Positions 20,305-26,883 of a stretch of 26,883 bases of DNA are shown in pieces. Below the pieces are notes generated by a model. The model was not told the origin of the DNA. It ran no database searches and saw nothing but the letters and a program-made list of their open reading frames with translations. The position numbers were made by a program, and so were the translations under genes. Source of the DNA: a virus. The DNA lies in IMG/VR virus record IMGVR_UViG_3300037090_000575, positions 1-26,883 of that record; one strand, given 5' to 3'. Numbering within the stretch: the stretch's first letter is position 1; each line of letters begins with the position of its first letter.

Positions 20305-20538
20305 ATGAACTGGTATTTTAGATTTATGTTCAAGCAGCCTCTCTTGAAGAGTAGATTTGTGAAGATTGCTGGAACATGCAATGAAACAAGAACTACTCTC
20401 TATAATATCATTGGTGATAAGTGGGGCTTTCAATATGAGGAAGAAGCATTTCTACCTCAAATTGATTACTACCACTTGACTGAGATTTCTTTAGATGAAC
20501 TGGAGAAGAATCCCCAGTTACTAGATTATGATGAGTGA
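20305..20538 (+). CDS. Small hypothetical protein, 77 aa
   Basis: AGGAGGG lies 3-4 bases before the ATG at 20305, one of the strongest sites in the window; the open frame extends upstream only through non-ATG codons. The sequence is aromatic (MNWYFRFMFKQPLLKS), with a central CNETRTTLYNIIGDKWGF and an acidic C-terminus (EISLDELEKNPQLLDYDE). No known domain. The end overlaps the upstream part of the following open frame, but not its chosen start. Confidence 0.72.
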   Translation: MNWYFRFMFKQPLLKSRFVKIAGTCNETRTTLYNIIGDKWGFQYEEEAFLPQIDYYHLTEISLDELEKNPQLLDYDE

Positions 20539-20548
20539 GGAGGAGAAT

Positions 20549-20821
20549 ATGAAATTTTTTAGGAATATACTACAAACAATGGCAACGGAATGTATTCATC
20601 AAATGGTTTCAAATAATCATTTAGGCGATGAGAATAGTATATACTATAAGTTGAACTTACAAGTCTATAAAGAAAAATTATGGAAAGTGAATAACTTATT
20701 ATATGATATACTCAGTTGGAACAGACTTAAATTTCTTGCTAGAATCCATGGTATCAAAGTAAAAAAGTATCCTAAGTATACCTGCTCACTGGAAGTGGAG
20801 GAACTATTTAAGGTGAAATAA
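20549..20821 (+). CDS. Small hypothetical protein, 90 aa
   Basis: The start at 20549 is chosen from GAGGAGG five bases upstream; ATGs at 20528 and 20531 lie before that site. The protein is helical and basic: MKFFRNILQTMATECIHQMV, then YKEKLWKVNNLLYDILSWNR, with a basic HGIKVKKYPKY. It is the last gene of the plus-strand run, and the convergent 867-aa gene ends three bases away. No terminator with a T tail is visible between them. Function unknown. Confidence 0.72.
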   Translation: MKFFRNILQTMATECIHQMVSNNHLGDENSIYYKLNLQVYKEKLWKVNNLLYDILSWNRLKFLARIHGIKVKKYPKYTCSLEVEELFKVK

Positions 20822-20823
20822 AT

Positions 20824-23427
20824 TTACCAATTCAATCCCTGGTCTTTTGGAGAAGTATCTGAGGTTTCCCCTGCTGTTTCCATACCACCAGTAGTATTCA
20901 CTATACCATAATCTAAATCTTTACCTATTTGCTCTGGAGATACTTCTTTACCATAGCATTTTATTAATGCCCATCTAATTATACCACATATATATGTTTG
21001 AAGCTCCTCACCACCCTCGTTTCTTCCAATATTTGTTGTATCTCTTGTGGGTTTATATAACTTTTTGAAAATATTAATTGCCTGTTTATACGGAATCTTA
21101 TCTGTTCCATTAGTTGGGGTTGGGTCATGAAAAAGTCTTCCTTCTAATGTTCCATCATTATACCATCCCACTAAATCTTGTTGTTTCTTTGGATTTATCA
21201 ACATATTATATAATAATTGGAGGTTTGCTTCTTGGAGGTGGGCACTCTCATTCATCCCCATCTTATTCTGTAATTCATACCTACAAATAGCAAATAGTTT
21301 TTTTAGCTGTTTTACATAAGGTAAATCAACAGCCTTTAGAAATCCTTGTTCATCATTATTCATAATAGCATTTACAGCCTCAATGGACTCTTCAGAGTTA
21401 TCAGGATTATTACCACCATAAGATGCTACTCTAAAATGCTCAAAGTCAAAGAAGCCCTGAGCAGTATGCTGTCCTTTGTTGGTAGTACCAATTTCTAGCA
21501 TATCTTTAGTTTCATCAGAGCCAGCTATAACCATTACCTCATTATAATGGTGGGTATATGCCCAATCCATAGCAGCATTGAAATCAGTAATTTCTTTATC
21601 AAAACAGCATTTTATTTTAGTCAACTCCTCTATTATTTGTGCTCTTTGCTTCACTGAAACTTCATCACCACTAAATGTCTTATCCCTTTGTAAAAACACT
21701 ATAGCCTCTGCCTGCTGGTGGTCTGCTGTAGCTTTTACTTTCTTCAGCATTTCAAAGTGTTGTTTAGTTGGAGGATTGAATGAACCAAAGGCACATACTA
21801 ATTTTTTACCTGGAACCTTATTATCTTCTTCGGTTGGAGGAGCTGGCAACCCCTTGTTAGGGTCTTCCATATCTGCCTTACCTTTAGGTTCTTCAGGATT
21901 CTCTTCACCAGTCTGTTCTTTATTACCAGGAAAAGAATCTATTTCATGTAGGGGGTTTCTATCTCTTTTGATTAAAGAAAGGGTAAAATCATTAGAATTA
22001 TTACTATTAGCTACAATCTTATTATAAATTGGAAATGCTAATTGAATAGTTTCTGCCAATACTTTAGACATATGGGCATGAGAATATTCAAGTAATGTAG
22101 ACTCAAAGGTAATAATATCAGGGCTATTTTCTTTGATGAAATTCAATGTCTCCTGTATCATCTGTTGATAGCGTTGTTCTTCAGCTCCCGTCTCAAATTG
22201 GATAACTATTTCTTTGAGTTTAGATAGGCTTTCATAGAGAGAAGTTCGTGTATCTACATTTAATTTCATAGGGAGCTCAAATTCATAGTTCTCATATTTT
22301 GAGTCTAACTCTAAAACACGATGTTTTAGGTGCTCTACAGTATTATTAAACCATGTTCTATATTGCTTTCCCTCTACTTCTTGTATAAGCATAGGACCAT
22401 AAGGTGATTGAACTGTACTTTCTGGCATAGGTGTTTCCTCTTTATCTAAATTATACTGCTGCGGATTCTCATTGGGGTTCCCAGGATAAGCTTGGGATTG
22501 CTGAATTTGTTGATTTACAGGACTATTAACTGTCCTATTAGCCATTATTTGCTGTGCGGGGTCTTTCTGCTGTAAAGCTTGTGTCTTGGCCTGATTCACA
22601 GGGGTATCAGTAGGGTTTATATCTACTATAGGCTTCACACTTGACCCATGCCCATTTTGAGATGGTATAGGGGCTTTTGGGGCAGCAGTAGGTGGAGGGG
22701 TAGGGTTTGATTCCCCTGGCAAATTAGGGTTCCTAATTTGTTTTAGCACGGACCCCGCTATTTGATTTAGGAAAAATTTAATATGAACAAAAAACTCTAA
22801 TGTATGCTTTGTTAGAATACTATTCATAGGGTGAATATCCAGCCATCCCATTCTTGTTTTACCATCAGGACCTAAATGTTTATGTGTTGGAGGAATATTT
22901 GTAGGCCATAAAGCCCCCCCTAACTGTGATAATTTATAATTAGCCCCCTGATATTGCCAAGAAACATCATCACAAAAAATCTTAAAATCAGTATCTGTTA
23001 GGAACGCCTTAATTTCCTCTATAGAGATGTTGTTTACTGGAGTATTAGATTTTCGAGTATCTTGGGGATTAAATTTCTTTTTTTGCTGTCTTGATTTTGC
23101 TAAAGCATATAACTTATTTAACCCCAAAAAAGAAATATAAATAGTGTAAAGTCCTGAAGGGTCTCTTTCTATAGCAAAATCTTTCTGAGGGTTTACAGAT
23201 TTATATATATGGGTGGGACCATACTTTTCCGTAGCAGTAACAAGAAGAGAACACTCAATAGTATTTTTCTCTTTATTTAATTTTACTTCAATTAATTTCG
23301 TACTTTTTGGTGCATCACCCTCAATAGATGTTCTTTCTTTTGAGTACCACCGAGTAGTAGCAGAGGCTAAATCAAAATCTTTTCTCTTAGAAAGGTCTCT
23401 AAGGCTAAATTCATCAAATTCTTCCAT
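20824..23427 (-). CDS. Large multidomain phage protein with an embedded nucleotidyltransferase domain (867 aa)
   Basis: Residues 1 to about 230 form an unrecognised domain with HKHLGPDGKTRMGWLDIHP (182-200). Residues 235-345 are a disordered Pro/Gln/Asn-rich linker. A helical region spans about 355-480, then an acidic Pro/Glu linker. Residues 541-640 read as a cytidylyltransferase/NMN-adenylyltransferase-like Rossmann fold: LVCAFGSFNPPTKQH (543-557), IVFLQRDKTFSGDEVSVKQRA, and EVMVIAGSDE (630-639). The usual HxGH motif is here T-K-Q-H, keeping only the last His. The C-terminus (about 720-867) is again unrecognised. No ribosome binding site is obvious before the ATG; the homing endonuclease ends 8 bases upstream. 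A virion role is plausible because such domains occur fused in phage late proteins, but it is inference. Confidence 0.8.
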   Translation of the reverse strand: MEEFDEFSLRDLSKRKDFDLASATTRWYSKERTSIEGDAPKSTKLIEVKLNKEKNTIECSLLVTATEKYGPTHIYKSVNPQKDFAIERDPSGLYTIYISFLGLNKLYALAKSRQQKKKFNPQDTRKSNTPVNNISIEEIKAFLTDTDFKIFCDDVSWQYQGANYKLSQLGGALWPTNIPPTHKHLGPDGKTRMGWLDIHPMNSILTKHTLEFFVHIKFFLNQIAGSVLKQIRNPNLPGESNPTPPPTAAPKAPIPSQNGHGSSVKPIVDINPTDTPVNQAKTQALQQKDPAQQIMANRTVNSPVNQQIQQSQAYPGNPNENPQQYNLDKEETPMPESTVQSPYGPMLIQEVEGKQYRTWFNNTVEHLKHRVLELDSKYENYEFELPMKLNVDTRTSLYESLSKLKEIVIQFETGAEEQRYQQMIQETLNFIKENSPDIITFESTLLEYSHAHMSKVLAETIQLAFPIYNKIVANSNNSNDFTLSLIKRDRNPLHEIDSFPGNKEQTGEENPEEPKGKADMEDPNKGLPAPPTEEDNKVPGKKLVCAFGSFNPPTKQHFEMLKKVKATADHQQAEAIVFLQRDKTFSGDEVSVKQRAQIIEELTKIKCCFDKEITDFNAAMDWAYTHHYNEVMVIAGSDETKDMLEIGTTNKGQHTAQGFFDFEHFRVASYGGNNPDNSEESIEAVNAIMNNDEQGFLKAVDLPYVKQLKKLFAICRYELQNKMGMNESAHLQEANLQLLYNMLINPKKQQDLVGWYNDGTLEGRLFHDPTPTNGTDKIPYKQAINIFKKLYKPTRDTTNIGRNEGGEELQTYICGIIRWALIKCYGKEVSPEQIGKDLDYGIVNTTGGMETAGETSDTSPKDQGLNW

Positions 23428-23435
23428 ATACTCAA

Positions 23436-24035
23436 TTAGTCTTTATTTTCTTTATAGTATTCCCAATGAAAACCTCCTGAAGTCTTTATTTTTCTTTTAC
23501 ATGCCATACAAATATTACTAGCGTGTACACCATATTTAATAGCAGCTTTATCAATAGAAGGGAAAACTTCTTGTGTTTCAATACAAAATACAGATTTTAC
23601 TCCACATTTTCTTTCTTTTTTAGTTTTAGATATTCTTTTTAATGTAGCTAAAGAGTGCCTCCTACCATAAAAAGGATTCTTTTTACCTATCATACACCTT
23701 CCCATCCTTTTTCTTACTTCTAGGGTGGGTATTCCATAATTATCTCCCCCGTTAGTCATATTATAACCTTTATCTATATTTGTGGTGTCATAAAAGGCTA
23801 TCCAGTATATTTCTCTTTCTAAAAGTTTTTCTCTTGTTTCTGTTTCTTCTAATACCCCCCAAATAAAAGAATTTTCCCCATATTCTCGAATAGCCCTATA
23901 AAAATGATAATCTAATCTTTTGTGTTTAGACTCATAAATATGAAAATACTTTCTTTTTTCTAAAGCTCTTACAGTTTGCCCTATATACCTTTTATTATTA
24001 AGTATATTAAGAGCATAATAAATAATACCATACAT
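23436..24035 (-). CDS. GIY-YIG homing endonuclease with NUMOD3 and IENR1-type motifs (199 aa)
   Basis: Residues 1-96 are the GIY-YIG nuclease: GIIYY (3-7), RYIGQT (16-21), Arg28 and catalytic Glu75 in LEREIYWIAFYDT. A NUMOD3-like GKKNPFYGRRHS (117-128) follows. The C-terminal 146-194 region (VKSVFCIETQEVFPSIDKAA, then KYGVHASNICMACK, KTSGGFHWEYY) is a NUMOD1/IENR1-like DNA-binding element. All expected parts are present, so it should be functional. Unlike the other two endonucleases it has a ribosome binding site (AAAGGA, spacing 7). It sits between a frame-broken small gene and the 867-aa gene. It is a different subtype from the GIY-YIG protein at 825 and not a recent duplicate. Confidence 0.93.
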   Translation of the reverse strand: MYGIIYYALNILNNKRYIGQTVRALEKRKYFHIYESKHKRLDYHFYRAIREYGENSFIWGVLEETETREKLLEREIYWIAFYDTTNIDKGYNMTNGGDNYGIPTLEVRKRMGRCMIGKKNPFYGRRHSLATLKRISKTKKERKCGVKSVFCIETQEVFPSIDKAAIKYGVHASNICMACKRKIKTSGGFHWEYYKENKD

Positions 24036-24097
24036 TGTAGTTCCTTTACCTTTTAAGTTGTTAGTGCAACTGGGTAATTAATTAGTATAAAAGGAAG

Positions 24098-24199
24098 TTA
24101 GACTAAGCGAACTACTCTTAGCCAGCAGTCACTAAACTGGTGTCCTTCCATCTTACTTCTAGCAGTGATATCTTTTATCAATGCTGCCCATTCATTAAC
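24098..24199 (-). other. Out-of-frame continuation of the 60-aa ORF, possible frameshift product
   Basis: Directly at the stop of the 60-aa gene, the +1 frame stays open for 33 codons and reads VNEWAALIKDITARSK, then MEGHQFSDCWLRVVRLV before TAA at 24098. The composition is that of a real protein end (amphipathic helix, then WLRVV), not of random A+T-rich DNA. It has no ribosome binding site of its own. It may be the C-terminus of the upstream ORF reached by +1 frameshifting, or lost through an indel. Confidence 0.45.
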
Positions 24200-24377
24200 G
24201 TGGATCACAATCACTATAAACAAGAAAAGCAGTATTAACAGCAGGATGTACTTCTACCCTATCTACAAACGCTACATGAGCATATCCTGTAGCAGTCCTA
24301 CCAACATCAATAAAATCATTGATGTCTTTAGCTAAGCCACCTGTCTCTACAATGCTAAATGCCTTCATTTGTGTCAT
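24195..24377 (-). CDS. Small hypothetical protein, 60 aa, possibly truncated by a frameshift
   Basis: GGAG lies 5 bases before the ATG. The product begins MTQMKAFSIVETGGLAKDIN and continues DVGRTATGYAHVAFVDRVEV to VYSDCDPR. It is a compact alpha/beta sequence without a recognised domain. It ends at a TAA, immediately after which the +1 frame continues as plausible protein for 33 codons (24098-24199). A full-length product of about 93 residues would need a +1 shift near CCACGTTAATGA. It lies upstream of the endonuclease at 24035, so disturbance by insertion is possible. Confidence 0.6.
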   Translation of the reverse strand: MTQMKAFSIVETGGLAKDINDFIDVGRTATGYAHVAFVDRVEVHPAVNTAFLVYSDCDPR

Positions 24378-24379
24378 AT

Positions 24380-24667
24380 TTACTCCTTTTTCTCAACCTT
24401 AGATAGAGTACCACTTGCCATATCCAAAGAGGTATCGCCTAAATTATATTTAGCCGTTACTAATTTCCACCACTTTGATTCTTGATACTTAGCCTCTGCT
24501 AGATTCTCACCAGCAGCTTTATAAAAGGCTGAAATTAAATTAGCTTCCATTTCCTTTGGAAATTCCGTTCTATTCATAGCGGAGTCTGCCGTGACTTTCT
24601 TCGATACAATCATCCTGATACTCTCTAGTTCCTCATCAGTCAATTTCACATCTAATGCTTCTGCCAT
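24380..24667 (-). CDS. Small hypothetical protein, 95 aa
   Basis: The ATG at 24667 has AAGGAG seven bases upstream; an in-frame ATG 23 codons earlier lies inside the previous gene and has none. The sequence is helical and charged: DVKLTDEELESIRMIVSKK, ANLISAFYKAAGENLAEAKY, then KWWKLVTAKYNLGDTSLDM. No cysteine and no membrane segment. The stop is two bases before the 60-aa gene, so they share a transcript. Function not recognised. Confidence 0.75.
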   Translation of the reverse strand: MAEALDVKLTDEELESIRMIVSKKVTADSAMNRTEFPKEMEANLISAFYKAAGENLAEAKYQESKWWKLVTAKYNLGDTSLDMASGTLSKVEKKE

Positions 24668-24677
24668 TTCTATCTCC

Positions 24678-25166
24678 TTATATATTAGTGTAACTTCGTT
24701 TTTCTTGTAAAAGAGTGGTGACTCCTCCTGAATCAATATCGTATATCTCTACATCCCCTTCAGTTTGTCTCATCAGGGTAATCTTATCATGATATTCCAT
24801 TATATTTTCTTTTATAGCCCAATAACAAAAATCTTTTATTTCTGGTTTTCTTAATGCTACTACATCACACCCTACCAACCAAAAACCCGTAAACCCATTA
24901 TTTGTGCTTATGGTATAATAACGTATACGCAACCACCCCTCTATGAATAATTTTTTCATTATTTGTTCGGGCAATAAGGGTTCAATAGAAATATCAATAT
25001 CAAATAGTGAAGGATTATCCAACACAAATTGGAAGTGTCCATCATTATTACCTATGTTATATATTTTAGAGCCCTTAACCCAATATCCTTTTTGGAGGGT
25101 ACCTTCTTGTAAAGTGCCTATATACTCCATAGGATGAAAATCTGATTTAATATCATTTATGTCCAT
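24678..25166 (-). CDS. Phage hypothetical protein, GYW-family paralogue (162 aa)
   Basis: It aligns over its length with the genes at 1-525 and 25181-26347: SDFHPMEYIG near the N-terminus, KGYWVKGSKIYNIG, then EGWLRIRYYTIS, a DVVALRKPEIKDF block, NIMEYHDKITLM and the C-terminal YDIDSGGVTTLLQE. This member shows the complete N-terminus that the copy at 1-525 lacks. AAGGAT lies 5 bases before the ATG. The relative immediately upstream carries an extra C-terminal domain, so this is the single-domain form. Function unknown; no catalytic motif visible. Confidence 0.8.
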   Translation of the reverse strand: MDINDIKSDFHPMEYIGTLQEGTLQKGYWVKGSKIYNIGNNDGHFQFVLDNPSLFDIDISIEPLLPEQIMKKLFIEGWLRIRYYTISTNNGFTGFWLVGCDVVALRKPEIKDFCYWAIKENIMEYHDKITLMRQTEGDVEIYDIDSGGVTTLLQEKRSYTNI

Positions 25167-25180
25167 GTCTATCCTTGTTT

Positions 25181-26347
25181 TTATCTAATTCTTACCCAGT
25201 ATTTTGTAGGTCTTCCTTCCTTATATGCTTGTAATCCATTCCAGCGCTCTAATATATGATACTCATACCATTTAATTTTATGTTCAGCAATGAAAGCAAA
25301 AGGTTTACGTTGATTCTTATTAGCATGAAGTAGTTGAGAATTGGCATATTGTAAAACTTCAGGATTAAAGGTAATAACAGAATTACCTAAAGCATTTTTA
25401 GCTACACGTTGTTTAAAGGACACACCTTTGTCCCCAATATGATATTCTTTATTACCATCAACAAAATCCTTAGTGTAAAAAATAGCAAAAACTTTCGTAT
25501 TCTTATGAATTATAGACTTTTGATTAAACTTTTTTCCAAGTTCAATTGATTCATCTAGGGGCATACCTAAAATAAAGTATGAAAACTCTGGGGCATTATC
25601 ATATACAGCCGCCTGTTCAATATAGCCATATCCCTCTCCTTTTAGATAAAGTTTTAATTTTTCTCCTGCTTCTAAATCCAGTTTTAGCGCATCTTCTTTA
25701 CTAATATCAGATTTACCCTCATCTAGGTTCCAGCCATTTATCTTATTTATTCCTCTACAACCAGAAACTATACTGAACATAGTACCATTTTCTATATGCT
25801 TAATAATAGTACTATAAGAAGATTCTTTTACTTTAGATTCTTCCATTAAGAAATTTTGTATCCCTCCTGACTGGAAGTCATATAAATCTCTATAGTCGTC
25901 TTCATATCCTAAAATAATTGCCTCATCATGATATCCCATGACTTTTTTATCTAAAGCCCAATTAACAAAGTCTCTCAAATTCTCTTTTCTAAGCTTTACT
26001 CTATCACATTGAATAGACCAATAGTCTCTAGGTTTAATATAATGACGCACCCTGATCCAGCCATCCTGAGCAACAAGTTTTATTATTTCTTCTCGTGCCT
26101 TTCCTTCACGAGTAGCCGCAGTTTGAAACTCTTCTCCATTTTTATTAAATATAGATTTTATCTCATCTATAGTAAGATTAAATAAATCTGGATGTTCAAC
26201 AATAAACTGGATATGATGGCTACCGGATACTTCATATACTGTAGTTCCATGCGCCCAGTAACCCCCCATTAATGTAGCCTCGGGAAACTCTGAGGGTCCT
26301 ATATACTCCATTGAGTGGAAATCCGATAAAATGTCTTTTATGTTCAT
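25181..26347 (-). CDS. GYW-family paralogue fused to a DUF3293-like domain (388 aa)
   Basis: Residues 1-170 are the family domain (SMEYIG, MGGYWAHGTTVYEVSGSHH, GWIRVRHYIKPRDYWSIQCD, FQSGGIQNFL). Residues about 188-290 look like DUF3293: FSIVSGCRGINK with an Asn, a two-helix EDALKLDLEAGEKLKLYL, GEGYGYIEQAAVYDNAPEFSYFILG (split here: GYG..E, then EFSYFILG), and ELGKKFNQKSIIHKN. The last 100 residues are basic and unassigned (HKIKWYEYHILERW). The start overlaps the previous gene's stop (ATGA); only a weak AAAGG precedes it. The fusion of two phage domains is the notable point. The DUF3293 assignment rests on pattern similarity alone. Confidence 0.75.
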   Translation of the reverse strand: MNIKDILSDFHSMEYIGPSEFPEATLMGGYWAHGTTVYEVSGSHHIQFIVEHPDLFNLTIDEIKSIFNKNGEEFQTAATREGKAREEIIKLVAQDGWIRVRHYIKPRDYWSIQCDRVKLRKENLRDFVNWALDKKVMGYHDEAIILGYEDDYRDLYDFQSGGIQNFLMEESKVKESSYSTIIKHIENGTMFSIVSGCRGINKINGWNLDEGKSDISKEDALKLDLEAGEKLKLYLKGEGYGYIEQAAVYDNAPEFSYFILGMPLDESIELGKKFNQKSIIHKNTKVFAIFYTKDFVDGNKEYHIGDKGVSFKQRVAKNALGNSVITFNPEVLQYANSQLLHANKNQRKPFAFIAEHKIKWYEYHILERWNGLQAYKEGRPTKYWVRIR

Positions 26348-26883
26348 AATACAGCCTTTGGTATAACAAAAAGAATAGTATGACTGCTATTATCTTTTAC
26401 TAATACCGATTGTTGCTTAAAGGAACGGGCTATCTCAGCCCCAATAACACAAACTAAGTCAAAAGGAATATCAATGATTTCTATTGAAAGAGAGTTTTCA
26501 TCATATAAATACCCATCTTGAGCTTTATACTTCCCCTTGAATAGCTTACCTATAGAATAACCAAACACTTCAGGATGCTTCAAATTTTGATTTATCCTGT
26601 TAGTGATAGACTCCCATGCACCCATTAATGCCTTCTTCATAGGAGAAGCGTCAGGGTACTGCTGTTCTATTTGAGCATTTACATCTACAGCAAATACAAT
26701 AATGCCACCATTATAAGTAGGAGCAGCAGTTTCATAAGGTTGCTCATTTCCTACCTCTGTAAAGTTAGACAAAATATTATGAAGAAAAATAGTTCCATTC
26801 CAGCGAGTAGCCTCTATCCAGCCTACTGTTGGACTATAGGTTGAGAAGGTAAACTCTTTCTTTAAAATATCTAATAATTTCAC
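26344..26883 (-). CDS. Hypothetical phage protein, 5' end at or beyond the window edge (179+ aa)
   Basis: The first readable codon is GTG on the last three bases of the window, so the true start may be that GTG or further upstream. The protein has a beta-rich core: SPTVGWIEATRWNGTIFLHN, GGIIVFAVDVNAQIEQ, a helix with MKKALMGAWESITNRINQNL, then YSIGKLFKGKYKAQDGYLYD and SIEIIDIPFDLVCVIGAEIA. It ends SHTILFVIPKAVL. No known family. Its stop overlaps the start of the GYW/DUF3293 gene, so the two are co-translated. Confidence 0.72.
   Translation of the reverse strand: MKLLDILKKEFTFSTYSPTVGWIEATRWNGTIFLHNILSNFTEVGNEQPYETAAPTYNGGIIVFAVDVNAQIEQQYPDASPMKKALMGAWESITNRINQNLKHPEVFGYSIGKLFKGKYKAQDGYLYDENSLSIEIIDIPFDLVCVIGAEIARSFKQQSVLVKDNSSHTILFVIPKAVL

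Noticed and set aside
20811-20829. Hairpin between the convergent genes at 20821 and 20824 as a terminator
   Set aside because: The stem is only six pairs including one G-T and has no T tract on either side.

Overview
The window looks like part of a large, A+T-rich tailed bacteriophage genome (Caudoviricetes). The evidence is a terminase large subunit, three free-standing homing endonucleases, many tightly packed small genes with AAGGAG-type ribosome binding sites, phage-style peptide deformylase, RtcB and RNA ligase genes, and almost no intergenic space. The promoters that can be read are bacterial sigma-70 type, so host RNA polymerase is probably used for at least some genes. Nothing in the window identifies the host.

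Layout. 1-3030 (+): a partial member of a repeated phage family, two small ORFs, a GIY-YIG homing endonuclease and an ATP-dependent RNA ligase of the DRB0094/Rnl5 type. 3109-4929 (+): four small related genes, interrupted by a zinc-ribbon protein and a 53-aa ORF, closed by a terminator. 4960-11446 (-): three overlapping mosaic paralogues (one with an ADP-ribosyltransferase-like N-terminus), the large terminase and a PD-(D/E)XK-type nuclease. 11598-13007 (+): an acidic, possibly virion- or scaffold-associated protein and a terminator. 13105-15473 (+): a Vsr-fold homing endonuclease, RtcB and two small genes. 15486-17695 (+): two genes with visibly higher G+C (a DUF932-like protein and an AAA ATPase), each behind a TTGACA-N17-TATATT promoter. 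17692-20821 (+): a run of small genes that includes an S3-like KH protein, peptide deformylase and a receiver-like protein of the predicted cyclic-phosphate-processing type (cREC). 20824-26883 (-): an 867-aa protein with an embedded nucleotidyltransferase domain, a GIY-YIG endonuclease, a frame-broken small gene, and two more members of the family seen at position 1, one fused to a DUF3293-like domain.

How the genes fit together. The most coherent functional theme is RNA-end repair: a 5'-phosphate/3'-OH ligase, a 3'-phosphate (or cyclic phosphate)/5'-OH ligase (RtcB) and a cREC-like protein occur within 19 kb. This would suit a phage whose host cleaves tRNA or other RNA as a defence. Both ligases sit directly downstream of a homing endonuclease whose 3' end contains a consensus-like sigma-70 promoter, so each ligase appears to be transcribed independently from inside a mobile gene. 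The second theme is virion morphogenesis (terminase and the mosaic and acidic proteins near it). The third is host-translation interaction (KH protein and deformylase). Functions of the paralogous families are not recognised and are described rather than named.
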